64,000 nt of DNA from Aureibaculum luteum (GTDB lineage Bacteria; Bacteroidota; Bacteroidia; Flavobacteriales; Flavobacteriaceae), in assembly GCF_003449015.1 (NCBI RefSeq), contig NZ_QRGD01000010.1, forward strand, positions 91,886 to 155,885. Direction: 5' to 3'. Under the pieces are notes generated by a model. That model did not search any database, was not told the origin of the DNA, and saw only the letters and a program-made list of their open reading frames with translations. Of this stretch, positions 37,686 to 46,244 are shown piece after piece (within the stretch, counting starts at the first letter, position 1; each line of letters begins with the position of its first letter). Position numbers and translations under genes: made by a program.

Positions 37686-38900
37686 CTACATTTCTAATGC
37701 TTTCTTAGCATTACCGTCCATTAGCAATTCTTCAGGATTTTCTAGAGCTTCTTTAACTGCTACTAAAAATCCAACAGATTCTTTACCGTCAATAATTCTA
37801 TGATCATAAGACAATGCAACATACATAATTGGTCTTATTGTAACTGCTCCGTTTATTGCTACTGGCCTTTCCACAATATTGTGCATTCCTAAAATAGCAC
37901 TCTGAGGTGGATTGATAATTGGGGTAGACAACATGGACCCGAATACACCACCATTGGTAATGGTAAAAGTACCACCAGTCATTTCATCAATCGTAATATC
38001 ACCATCTCTAGCACGTATAGCCAAACGTTTTACTTCTGCTTCAACACCTCTAAAAGTTAAATTTTCAGCATTTCTAATCACAGGAACCATTAATCCTTTA
38101 GGACCAGAAACCGCAATAGAAATATCTTGAAAATCATAAGCTACTTTATAATCTCCGTCAATCATTGAATTTACATCCGGATACAATTGCAAGGCTCTTA
38201 CAACCGCTTTCGTAAAGAAACTCATAAAACCTAAACCAACTCCATGTCTTGCTTTAAAGGCTTCTTTATATTCGTTACGTAAATCAAATATAGGTTTCAT
38301 GTCTACTTCGTTAAACGTAGTAAGCATTGCTGTTTCATTTTTAACAGCAACCAAACGTTCCGCCACTTTACGACGCAACATAGATAATTTTTTACGTTCT
38401 GAACCTCTTACGCCACCTGTTGTTGGTGACCCCATACTAGGTGTTGCATTTACAGCATCATCTTTGGTAATTCTACCGTCTTTACCCGTTCCTTTAATAG
38501 AACCAGCAGCTATACCTTTTTCTGCTAAAATCTTTTTTGCAGCAGGTGAAGCTGTTCCACTTGCGTAAGTTTCTTCTTTTTTAATTTCAGCAGGTTTCTC
38601 TTCTTTTTTGACCGGTTCTTCTTTTACTGCTTCTTTTTTTGAACTGGCACCTTCTGGCTTTTTAGCACTGGTATCAATATGACACACAACAGCACCTACA
38701 GCAACAGCATCTCCTTCTTCTGCTTTTAGCGTTATAATACCGCTATCTTCAGCTGGTAATTCAAGTGTAGCCTTATCAGAGTCAACCTCTGCAATAGCTT
38801 GATCTTTTTCTACATAATCACCATCTTCAACCAACCAAGTGGCTATTTCTACTTCAGTAATCGATTCGCCCGGAGAAGGGACTTTCATTTCTAAAATCAT
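37686..38900 (-). CDS. sucB: Dihydrolipoyllysine succinyltransferase (2-oxoglutarate dehydrogenase E2)
   Basis: This E2 passes the succinyl group from E1 to CoA in the TCA cycle. The 404-residue protein has an N-terminal lipoyl domain with the target Lys in [13 protein letters not shown] near residue 44. A Lys/Glu-rich linker follows (about 80-110), then the E3-binding domain ([13 protein letters not shown] near 118). The catalytic domain ends with the active-site His/Asp in [11 protein letters not shown] near 371-375. It is 75 nt downstream of sucA. Confidence 0.96.
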   Translation of the reverse strand: MILEMKVPSPGESITEVEIATWLVEDGDYVEKDQAIAEVDSDKATLELPAEDSGIITLKAEEGDAVAVGAVVCHIDTSAKKPEGASSKKEAVKEEPVKKEEKPAEIKKEETYASGTASPAAKKILAEKGIAAGSIKGTGKDGRITKDDAVNATPSMGSPTTGGVRGSERKKLSMLRRKVAERLVAVKNETAMLTTFNEVDMKPIFDLRNEYKEAFKARHGVGLGFMSFFTKAVVRALQLYPDVNSMIDGDYKVAYDFQDISIAVSGPKGLMVPVIRNAENLTFRGVEAEVKRLAIRARDGDITIDEMTGGTFTITNGGVFGSMLSTPIINPPQSAILGMHNIVERPVAINGAVTIRPIMYVALSYDHRIIDGKESVGFLVAVKEALENPEELLMDGNAKKALEM

Positions 38901-38975
38901 AATTGTTTAAATTATCAATATTCAAGTTACAAATTCCAATCAAAAATAACGGAATTTATTAATTATTATACACTT

Positions 38976-41708
38976 TTATTTATCAAAAACTAAATCTAAC
39001 ACACGTTGTTGCCTTCTTTTAAATCTTGCACTAGAACCTGCAGCAGGTACTGCATAAAAAGGTCTTGAAGCTACTTCTAGCTTTACTAAATTAAAACGTT
39101 GCAGCATAAAACTCCATGCACCCATATTTTGTGGCTCTTCTTGTGCCCAAACATAACTTTCAACATTCTTATAGAGATCTATTATGCTTTGAATTTTATC
39201 TAAATCTAATGGAAACAATTGCTCAATTCTTACTAAAGCAACATCATCTCTCTTTAACATTTCACGTTCTGCCAATAAATCATAATAGAATTTACCAGTA
39301 CAAAGCACTAATTTTTTAACCTTATCTCTATTAATAGTATCGTCAATTACGGTTTGGAATTCTCCTTTTGCTAAATCATTTAAAGTGGATACTGCTTTTG
39401 GATGACGTAATAAACTTTTAGGTGTAAAGACTATTAATGGTTTTCTATAATTTCTTTTCATTTGTCTACGTAACAAATGATAGAAGTTACCAGGTGTTGT
39501 ACAATCTGCTACCGTCATGTTATGAATGGCACATAATTGCAAATAACGTTCCATTCTTGCCGAAGAATGCTCAGAACCTTGACCTTCATAACCATGTGGC
39601 AACAATACCACAATTCCATTCTGCAGCTTCCATTTATCTTCTGCTGCCGACATATATTGATCAAATATAATCTGAGCTCCATTACTAAAATCTCCAAATT
39701 GAGCTTCCCAAATGGTTAGCGTATTTGGATTAGCCATTGCATATCCATAATCAAAACCCAACACCCCATATTCTGATAACAAAGAGTTATAAATTGTCAT
39801 TTCCCCTTTGTTGTTCGGGTTACTATTTAATAAATTAATTCTTTCCTCTGTAACTTCATCTCGCAAAATCGCATGTCTATGACTAAAGGTACCACGCTCA
39901 ACATCTTGTCCTGAAATTCTAATATTGTAACCTTCTTCTAACAATGAACCATAAGCCAAGGTTTCGCCTAAGCCCCAATCGAGATTATCGGCATCAATCA
40001 TTTTCGCTCTATCATTTAGAATTCGCTCTGCTTTTCTAACAAAATTAGCACCCTCCGGTACTGACGAAATAACCTTTGCAATACCCTTTAATTTTTTTAC
40101 TGCATATTTTGTATCGAATGCCTTCAGCATTTCCGCTAAATCAGCACGTTCAAAACCTTCCCACGTACTTTCCATAAACGGCTTTACGACCGAAGTTTTA
40201 TCTTCTTTAGACTTATTATACTCCGTTTCAAGCATGGACTTATAATCGTCCCTTAATTTCTCAACATAAGCCTCATCAACCACTTTTTCGCGTAGTAATT
40301 TATCAACATAAATATCTTTAGGATTTTCATGTTTAGAAATTGCCTTATAAAGTTTAGGTTGGGTAAAACGAGGTTCGTCACCTTCATTATGACCATATTT
40401 TCTATATCCCAATAAATCTATAAAAACATCGCGTTGAAATTTCATTCTAAACTCTAGTGCCATTTCTGTAGCGTGCACTACTGCTTCAACATCATCAGCA
40501 TTAACGTGCAATACTGGAGATAATGTAACCTTACCAACATCTGTACAATACGTACTTGAACGAGCGTCTAAATAATTTGTAGTAAAGCCTATTTGATTAT
40601 TTACAACAATATGAACTGTACCGCCAGTTTTATAACCATTTAATTTAGCCATCTGTATTACCTCATAGACAATTCCTTGTCCAGCAATAGCAGCATCACC
40701 ATGAATTAGTATTGGTAAAACCTTAGATGAATCTCCATTATATTTTCTATCAATTTTAGCCCTAGCAATTCCTTCTGCAACAGCATCAACAGTCTCTAAA
40801 TGAGAAGGATTAGGCACTAAATTCATTTTTATTTCTTTTCCATTTTGATAGGTTTTATTCAACGTTAAACCCATATGGTATTTTACATCACCATCAATAG
40901 TATCATCTTCAAAGTCTTTACCTTCAAATTCACTAAACAACTCTCTAACTGGTTTTCTGAAAATATTGGTTAGTGTATTTAGACGACCTCTATGAGCCAT
41001 ACCCAATACACATTCTTCCAATTGGTGCTTATTTACAGCCTGATACAATAAATTACTAATAGCAGGAATAAGAGCTTCACCTCCTTCAAGAGAAAAACGT
41101 TTTTGACCAACATATTTGGTCTGTAAAAATTGCTCAAAAGTTACTGCCTGGTTTAGCTTAGAAAGAATATACTTTTTCTTTTCAACATTATTTTCTAGAT
41201 GATTATCATTTTTATTTAATGCATCTTGCCACCATTTTATTTCTTCTGGCTTTCGTATATACATATATTCTATACCAATAGAATCGCAATAAATATCTTC
41301 TAAATGCTTAACAATGTCTTTTAGTGATTTGCTTCCAATGCCGATTACCTCACCAGCATCAAAAACCGTCTCCAAATCACTATCAGATAATCCAAAATTT
41401 TCTAAAGCTAACGTTGGTTCGTATTTTCTACGTTCCCTAACTGGGTTTGTTCTGGTGAATAAATGCCCTCTAGAACGATAACCATTTATTAATTCTATTA
41501 CTTTAAATTCATTAAATACATGCTCTGGAACTCTAATTGCACTTTCATTATCTTCCCCTGTTAAACTATAATCTGTATTTGCAAGATCATAACCTTGAAA
41601 AAAACTTCTCCAACTCGGTTCAACAGTATCAGGATTTGACAAATATTTGTCATACAAATCTTCAATAAAACCTGTGTGAACTGCATTTAAAAAAGAAAAC
41701 CTATCCAT
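38976..41708 (-). CDS. sucA: 2-oxoglutarate dehydrogenase E1 component
   Basis: A thiamine-diphosphate decarboxylase that starts the 2-oxoglutarate dehydrogenase reaction. The 910-residue protein has the SYLSNPDTVEPSWR-type N-terminus (DLYDKYLSNPDTVEPSWRSFF near 18), which holds the E2-binding helix. The core has MAHRGRLNTL near 233 and HGDAAIAGQG near 320, and the pyrimidine domain has ILPHGYEGQGSEHSS near 695. It forms an operon with sucB. lpd (E3) is not in the window. Confidence 0.97.
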   Translation of the reverse strand: MDRFSFLNAVHTGFIEDLYDKYLSNPDTVEPSWRSFFQGYDLANTDYSLTGEDNESAIRVPEHVFNEFKVIELINGYRSRGHLFTRTNPVRERRKYEPTLALENFGLSDSDLETVFDAGEVIGIGSKSLKDIVKHLEDIYCDSIGIEYMYIRKPEEIKWWQDALNKNDNHLENNVEKKKYILSKLNQAVTFEQFLQTKYVGQKRFSLEGGEALIPAISNLLYQAVNKHQLEECVLGMAHRGRLNTLTNIFRKPVRELFSEFEGKDFEDDTIDGDVKYHMGLTLNKTYQNGKEIKMNLVPNPSHLETVDAVAEGIARAKIDRKYNGDSSKVLPILIHGDAAIAGQGIVYEVIQMAKLNGYKTGGTVHIVVNNQIGFTTNYLDARSSTYCTDVGKVTLSPVLHVNADDVEAVVHATEMALEFRMKFQRDVFIDLLGYRKYGHNEGDEPRFTQPKLYKAISKHENPKDIYVDKLLREKVVDEAYVEKLRDDYKSMLETEYNKSKEDKTSVVKPFMESTWEGFERADLAEMLKAFDTKYAVKKLKGIAKVISSVPEGANFVRKAERILNDRAKMIDADNLDWGLGETLAYGSLLEEGYNIRISGQDVERGTFSHRHAILRDEVTEERINLLNSNPNNKGEMTIYNSLLSEYGVLGFDYGYAMANPNTLTIWEAQFGDFSNGAQIIFDQYMSAAEDKWKLQNGIVVLLPHGYEGQGSEHSSARMERYLQLCAIHNMTVADCTTPGNFYHLLRRQMKRNYRKPLIVFTPKSLLRHPKAVSTLNDLAKGEFQTVIDDTINRDKVKKLVLCTGKFYYDLLAEREMLKRDDVALVRIEQLFPLDLDKIQSIIDLYKNVESYVWAQEEPQNMGAWSFMLQRFNLVKLEVASRPFYAVPAAGSSARFKRRQQRVLDLVFDK

Positions 41709-41821
41709 TAATCAAAAATTTCTTAATATGAAAAACAAAAGTACAAATTTTAACGAGATAAAATAAATTATGACGTCTGATAAGTTTGCAAAAAATAATT
41801 TGAAATTTTTTCATTTTTTTG

Positions 41822-41851
41822 TTGTTCAAAATAGAAAAACATTTATATTTG
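41822..41851 (+). promoter_or_regulatory. tRNA-Asn promoter
   Basis: TTG (41822-41824) and TATATTTG (41844-41851) are 19 nt apart, a near-ideal Bacteroidota promoter 31 nt before the tRNA. Confidence 0.8.
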
Positions 41852-41882
41852 CAACCTGAAAAATTAGAGAAATCTAAAACAT

Positions 41883-41956
41883 TCCTCCTTAGCTCAGTTG
41901 GTTAGAGCATCTGACTGTTAATCAGAGGGTCCAAGGTTCGAGTCCTTGAGGGGGAG
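41883..41956 (+). tRNA. tRNA-Asn (GUU)
   Basis: The acceptor TCCTCCT pairs with AGGGGGA (one G-U). The D-arm is GCTC/GAGC. The anticodon stem TCTGA/TCAGA carries loop CTGTTAA with anticodon GTT. The T-stem CAAGG/CTTG region carries TTCGAGT. The discriminator is G and CCA is not encoded directly. It marks the border between the core and the accessory region. Confidence 0.96.
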
Positions 41957-41968
41957 CCCAGTAACTAT

Positions 41969-41999
41969 AAGCCATTCAAGAAATTGAGTGGCTTTTTTT
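41969..41999 (+). terminator. tRNA-Asn terminator
   Basis: An 11-bp stem AAGCCATTCAA / TTGAGTGGCTT with loop gaaa is followed by seven T. Confidence 0.9.
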
Positions 42000-42007
42000 A
42001 TTCGCTG

Positions 42008-42028
42008 GGTACAACATAGGTACAACAT
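42008..42028. repeat. Tandem 10-bp direct repeat next to tRNA-Asn
   Basis: GGTACAACAT occurs twice with one base between (42008-42017 and 42019-42028), immediately right of the tRNA terminator. A related GGTACAAC is found again at 63622. Placement suggests recombinase arm sites or an element border. Confidence 0.5.
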
Positions 42029-42296
42029 TTTGTTTTAAGCTGATTTTATACTTTTCAAGATACAAAACATTTAATTAGAAGAAGTTAGATTAGTAAATGT
42101 TTTTCCTAAAAATGCGTTTTCCACCCTTTGTTAAAAATTTCCAAAATTTTATTTGTTCTTATTTATTCAATTTTACACGAATTTGATTTAATTTAGTACT
42201 TACTTTTTCATTTGCATATACTTTCATTTATTAATAACTTACCTCTGGTTTACTTTAGTCATTCTAATATGAACATACTAGAATACTAATTAAAAT
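42029..42296. other. Non-coding stretch right of the tRNA repeats
   Basis: With the tRNA terminator and the direct repeat, this makes a gap of 340 nt between tRNA-Asn and the first accessory gene. It is very AT-rich. I see no gene; ACTTTCAT near 42223 resembles the arm of the inverted repeat at 43034. Confidence 0.5.
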
Positions 42297-42980
42297 ATGA
42301 GTATGGAAAAGCTAATTGAATTTCTTAGTGAGATACTTTATAAAGCTTCTTTAACATGGGATGGATTTATACGTATAAAAGTGTCAAAAAATAATAACAC
42401 TATTATTGGCTTTTTAGTTTTGGTATTTATCTTACCAACTTCACTTTCTGTTTCATTGGCAATAGACACCACCAAAGATTTTTATAAATTCTATTATTTT
42501 CTCGGGTTTTTAATCTTGAACTTGATTTTTATCATAATACTTGCTACCTATTATACCTACAAAAAGAAAAAGAAATCTAGATTTTACAATTTAAAAATAA
42601 GACATATAAGTATTCATAAAATAGATTACAATGCCTTAATTCTAAAATATGGAGATAAAGAAAATTTTCAATTATTACTTAGAAATAGAAAAGTGAATAA
42701 CAAAATCAATTACCAAATACCCAATAAAAGTAAAACCTCTGCCAATCATAGATATCTTTTTACATTATTTCACTTACTCATAAAAGGTGGTATTATTAAT
42801 CTAAGTCCTAAAAGTAGAGATGACTTTTTTCGGTTATTGCAAGAGAGCATTTTAATGGATGGAGAAAATATTAATGCTGAGACATTGAATTCAAGTTTTT
42901 CAGCTTGGAAAAGCGAATTCGACTCCCAAAAAATAAATGATTATATAAAAGAGTTAAAAATAATCTTAAATATACCATAA
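42297..42980 (+). CDS. Hypothetical two-helix membrane protein of the element
   Basis: I do not recognise this 227-residue protein. Two hydrophobic helices (about residues 37-55 and 65-85) are followed by a basic KKKKKS stretch and a ~135-residue soluble domain rich in Lys, Asn and Leu. The C-terminal part, with FHLLIKGGIINLSPKSRDDFF and SSFSAWKSEF, has the look of an all-helical regulatory domain. It is separated from the replication genes by a promoter at 43017-43048, so it is probably an independent cargo gene. Confidence 0.65.
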   Translation: MSMEKLIEFLSEILYKASLTWDGFIRIKVSKNNNTIIGFLVLVFILPTSLSVSLAIDTTKDFYKFYYFLGFLILNLIFIIILATYYTYKKKKKSRFYNLKIRHISIHKIDYNALILKYGDKENFQLLLRNRKVNNKINYQIPNKSKTSANHRYLFTLFHLLIKGGIINLSPKSRDDFFRLLQESILMDGENINAETLNSSFSAWKSEFDSQKINDYIKELKIILNIP

Positions 42981-43016
42981 ACTTAGCATATTTATAGAAT
43001 AATCTTTGTTATCCTA

Positions 43017-43048
43017 TTGATTCACATCTATTTACTTTCATATGTTTG
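43017..43048 (+). promoter_or_regulatory. Promoter of the element's replication/mobilization genes
   Basis: TTG (43017-43019) and TATGTTTG (43041-43048) are 21 nt apart. The -7 box lies between ACTTTC (43034-43039) and GAAAGT (43054-43059), an inverted repeat that could be an operator for the HTH protein encoded next. Confidence 0.65.
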
Positions 43049-43100
43049 CCTTCGAAAGTGAACGGCCGTTTACTCATTATTAATTCTAAAACTTAATATC

Positions 43101-43382
43101 ATGAGTGAACAAATTATCAAAACATTAGAACGGATAGAAAGTCTTTTATCCTTTAATAAACAAGTATTGAGCTTTTCTGATATGATTGCTTTTACAGGCA
43201 TGTCGGAATCAAGACTCTATAAATTAACATCTTCCCGAAAAATTCCTTTTTCCAAGGTTGGGCGTAGCCTTTATTTTGATCGTAAACAAATTGAAGAATG
43301 GTTACTTAGTAATCCCAATTTAACTGACGATGAAATAGAAAAATCATTCAATAAGCAGCTTTTTCTAAATAAAAGAAGGTAA
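43101..43382 (+). CDS. Helix-turn-helix (excisionase-family) DNA-binding protein
   Basis: A 93-residue protein with an N-terminal coiled helix (ERIESLLSF) and a MerR/excisionase-like winged helix: LSFSDMIAFTGMSESRLYKLTSSRKIPFSKVGRSLYFDRKQIEEWL (about 24-69). Proteins of this type open many Bacteroidota mobile elements and act as excisionase or as a regulator of replication. The inverted repeat around its promoter suggests autoregulation. It is 17 nt before the primase-helicase gene. Confidence 0.85.
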   Translation: MSEQIIKTLERIESLLSFNKQVLSFSDMIAFTGMSESRLYKLTSSRKIPFSKVGRSLYFDRKQIEEWLLSNPNLTDDEIEKSFNKQLFLNKRR

Positions 43383-43399
43383 TTCTAATTATACCAATC

Positions 43400-44605
43400 A
43401 TGAAAGAAATACCCTATATAAGAGTAGGCACGTCCTATTATAAAAAAGTACACGCCCCTACCATTGCTGGACATTATAATGAAATTCTAGTATCATGGAA
43501 TATTGAAACGATTCGACAGGATCATGGAAAGGATTTTTTGAGCAAAGTTCCTAAACATGATGGATTCACATGCATCCCGAATCATATAGACTATAAACAA
43601 AGTTATCTCACTTTTTACAATACGTATTATCCATTAAGTAAAGTCCCTAAAGAAGGTAGTTTTGATACTTCTATTCAATTTATCAAGCACATTTTCGGAG
43701 AACAATTTGAATTGGGCCTAGACTATTTACAATTGTTATTTACCAAACCCATTCAGACTTTGCCCATACTCTGTCTGGTCAGTAAACAAAGAGCGACGGG
43801 AAAAAGCACGTTTTTAAAATGGTTAAAAGAAGTTTTTGAGAATAACTTGACCTATCTCACTAATGATAGTTTTAGCAGTCAGTTCAATGCAGATTGGGCG
43901 AATAAATTGTTGATCTGTATTGATGAAGTATTATTCAATAAGGAAGAACTGACAGAGCGAATAAAATATTTGAGTACGACCAATATTAACAAACTGGAAG
44001 CCAAAGGAAAAGACAAACGTGAAGTAGAATTCTTTGGCAAGTTTATCCTATGTAGTAATAACGAAGAAAACTTTATAAAGATAGATGCCAATGAAATCCG
44101 TTTCTGGGTATTGAAAATACCCAAGTATAAAAAGGAGGATATCGGATTTCTTTCAAAGCTTATTGATGAAATTCCTGCATTCCTTTACCATCTCAAGCAA
44201 AGGAAGATTACTACTAAAAACCAAACAAGAATGTGGTTCAGCCCAGAACAGATTCGAACCAAGGCATTAAAAAAATTGGTGCAAAATAATCGCAATCGAG
44301 TTGAAAAAGAATTAATAAACATCGTCATCTCTGTAATGGAAAAATTTGACTTGGACGAAATAAAACTTTGTCCAACTGATGCTTTAAACGCTTTGAACAA
44401 GACTCGGGTTAAAACAGATTTGACTCAGATACGTAGAATTTTAAAAAACGACTGGAAGTTAAAGAACCAGGACAATTCAAATAGTTATAAAAAATTTGTG
44501 ATTTGGAGTGATGGCGATATCGATTTAAAAGATAACAAAGGAAGATACTTTACCATTGATAAAGCTTTTTTAACCAAAAATTTTGACGATTTGATGACCG
44601 ATTGA
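43400..44605 (+). CDS. Primase-helicase-type P-loop ATPase (DUF5906/VirE-like)
   Basis: A 401-residue protein. Walker A is in SKQRATGKSTFLKWL (near 132-146), Walker B in LLICIDEVLF (near 171-180) and the sensor-like FILCSNNEENF near 213. This SF3-like helicase core is shared by plasmid and phage replication proteins. No primase active site is seen, so a separate primase is expected and the next gene supplies it. The region before the ATPase has conserved-looking GHYNEILVSWNIETI. Confidence 0.85.
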   Translation: MKEIPYIRVGTSYYKKVHAPTIAGHYNEILVSWNIETIRQDHGKDFLSKVPKHDGFTCIPNHIDYKQSYLTFYNTYYPLSKVPKEGSFDTSIQFIKHIFGEQFELGLDYLQLLFTKPIQTLPILCLVSKQRATGKSTFLKWLKEVFENNLTYLTNDSFSSQFNADWANKLLICIDEVLFNKEELTERIKYLSTTNINKLEAKGKDKREVEFFGKFILCSNNEENFIKIDANEIRFWVLKIPKYKKEDIGFLSKLIDEIPAFLYHLKQRKITTKNQTRMWFSPEQIRTKALKKLVQNNRNRVEKELINIVISVMEKFDLDEIKLCPTDALNALNKTRVKTDLTQIRRILKNDWKLKNQDNSNSYKKFVIWSDGDIDLKDNKGRYFTIDKAFLTKNFDDLMTD

Positions 44606-44637
44606 GATGAAGCCATTGTTTATAAGGGCTAAAGCTA

Positions 44638-44735
44638 TCATCATTCTTTCATCATTCTATCATCAAAAAAATAAATGATGATAGATAAAGTACTTAAAAA
44701 AACAAGAATGATGAAAAGATGAAAAAGTGATGAAG
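44638..44735. repeat. Inverted array of ATCATTC/GATGA repeats, possible origin
   Basis: The left arm contains CATCATTCTTTCATCATTC and TCTATCATC (44656-44664), the latter perfectly paired with GATGATAGA (44677-44685). The right arm has GAATGATGAAAAGATG and GTGATGAAG (about 44705-44735). The array fills the 220-nt gap between helicase and primase genes. Iteron-like repeats between replication genes suggest an origin or copy-control site. Confidence 0.5.
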
Positions 44736-44828
44736 TCAAAACTATACTGTTTACAAGAGGTAGAAGAAGATTTCATCAAAATATCAAAAAATTGACCAAA
44801 AAATGAATTGGTTTAGAAAACAAAAAGT

Positions 44829-45710
44829 ATGCTCATGAAAAGAAAAAAAATAACATGTGAAATAGCCCGTAATATTTCCATCGTAAAAACGCTGGCAACA
44901 TTAGGGCACTTTCCCAAAAAAGAGACGGAGAAAGAAGCTTGGTTTCTAAGTGTCCTGCGTTCAGAAACCCAAGCATCTTTCAAAGTTTCCAAAAAGATCA
45001 ATCGATGGTACGACCATGGAGAAGGAATTGGAGGAAATATTATTGACCTTATTGTATTAATGTTGAAATGTTCAGTTAAAGAGGCCTTAGAATTTCTAAG
45101 TAATAATAGTCCTGTTTTTTCTTTTCATCAGCAAACCCTTTTTTCAAATCTACCTAACATAAATCAACAAATGGAGAATCAAATAACCATTCTCAGAACA
45201 AAAACAATTGAACATCCAGCTTTAATTCAATATCTAAAATCAAGACAGGTTCCTTTAAAGATTGCCAAACGCTATTGTTCTGAAGTTTGGTATCGAAATC
45301 ATGGGAAAACGTTTTTTGCAATTGGATTGGAAAACCATTTAGGTGGATGGGAACTGAGAAATAAATTCTTTAAAAATTGTAGTTCCCCAAAATCATACAC
45401 CTATCTAACTAAAGGTAAGAAACAACTGATAATTATTGAAGGTATGTTTGACTTATTATCCTTAGCTGTTTTCGATAAGAAGTTAATCCATGAATCCGAT
45501 ATCATAGTACTCAACTCGATTGCTTTTATAAATGAGGTAATCTTACTTCTAACCGACTTTCAAAAAGTAGTATTGTTTCTGGATAATGATAGTAACGGAA
45601 ATAAAATAACTACATACTTATTAAACCAGTATAAAAATGTAATTGACCAGAGCAGTATCTATATAAATTTCAAGGATCTCAATGAAAAATTAATCAAAGA
45701 AAGTATTTAG
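44829..45710 (+). CDS. CHC2-like/Toprim DNA primase
   Basis: A 293-residue protein. The N-terminal part resembles a DnaG zinc-binding domain in layout (LRSETQASFKVS then RWYDHGEGIGGNIIDLI, about 37-82), but the zinc-binding Cys/His are absent. A Toprim domain follows, with KQLIIIEGMFDLLSL near 197 and VVLFLDNDSNGNKIT near 250. This compact form is common in Bacteroidota mobile elements. Two starts are possible (ATG 44829 or 44835). Confidence 0.88.
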   Translation: MLMKRKKITCEIARNISIVKTLATLGHFPKKETEKEAWFLSVLRSETQASFKVSKKINRWYDHGEGIGGNIIDLIVLMLKCSVKEALEFLSNNSPVFSFHQQTLFSNLPNINQQMENQITILRTKTIEHPALIQYLKSRQVPLKIAKRYCSEVWYRNHGKTFFAIGLENHLGGWELRNKFFKNCSSPKSYTYLTKGKKQLIIIEGMFDLLSLAVFDKKLIHESDIIVLNSIAFINEVILLLTDFQKVVLFLDNDSNGNKITTYLLNQYKNVIDQSSIYINFKDLNEKLIKESI

Positions 45711-45719
45711 AAAGATGTT

Positions 45720-46244
45720 ATGAAAATGGAAAAAAAGATTAAAAGAGAAATTGGGATAAACAAGTACAGCATAGTAATACCACCTGATCATTTGAAAGAC
45801 GATTCCGAAAGTTTGGAATGGGAACTGGAACTAAAAAGATTGGAAGAAAGTGTTAGCGGGGCGGGAAGTGCAAGATGTGTTTTTGTTCCCACAAAAACAA
45901 CCTTGCCTGCTCCCGAAGGTCGCAGTGTCAAAAAAAAGTCTTTTAAGGCAAAAAGCGTTTTTATCAAATTTAGATGTTCCTATTTCGAGAAAAAACTCTT
46001 AAAAGTAAAAGCTAAAAAATGTGGATTAACACTCAGTGAATATATCCGGAAAGTTGCACTTGAAGAAAAAACAATAGAACGATTGACCGATGAACAAATT
46101 GACATTTATAAAATGTTAGTTCACTATCACAATAGTTTTAAATCCATCGGAAATATGTATAAAAAACGAAATCCAGACCTAACTGAAAAAGTGAATCAAT
46201 TGGCAGATGAAATCAAGTTGCACCTTAAAAATTTTAAAAAGTGA
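45720..46244 (+). CDS. mobC: MobC-like relaxosome protein
   Basis: A 174-residue protein. The acidic N-terminal ~40 residues are followed by an odd linker, SVSGAGSARCVFVPTKTT, and a basic stretch. The C-terminal half is the ribbon-helix-helix-type domain of mobilization accessory proteins: FIKFRCSYFEKKLLKVKAKK, then CGLTLSEYIRKVAL (about 82-116) and a helical tail. The linker is encoded by a GC-rich hairpin that may be the transfer origin (separate entry). Its stop overlaps the GTG start of the relaxase. Confidence 0.82.
   Translation: MKMEKKIKREIGINKYSIVIPPDHLKDDSESLEWELELKRLEESVSGAGSARCVFVPTKTTLPAPEGRSVKKKSFKAKSVFIKFRCSYFEKKLLKVKAKKCGLTLSEYIRKVALEEKTIERLTDEQIDIYKMLVHYHNSFKSIGNMYKKRNPDLTEKVNQLADEIKLHLKNFKK
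45862..45915 (+). other. oriT?: GC-rich hairpin inside mobC, candidate oriT
   Basis: The core TGTTTTTGT-TCCC-ACAAAAACA is a perfect 9-bp stem (45878-45886 with 45891-45899). It is extended by GCAAG/CTTGC (45870-45874 with 45902-45906) and a CGGGA/TCCCG outer pair (45862-45866 with 45911-45915). The surrounding gene is AT-rich, so a GC-rich palindrome here is not explained by coding. Its place just before the relaxase gene suits a nic region. Confidence 0.5.

Noticed and set aside
37686..41708. A branched-chain or pyruvate dehydrogenase instead of 2-oxoglutarate dehydrogenase
   Set aside because: The E1 is 910 residues in one chain with the 2-oxoglutarate-type N-terminus, and the E2 has a single lipoyl domain.
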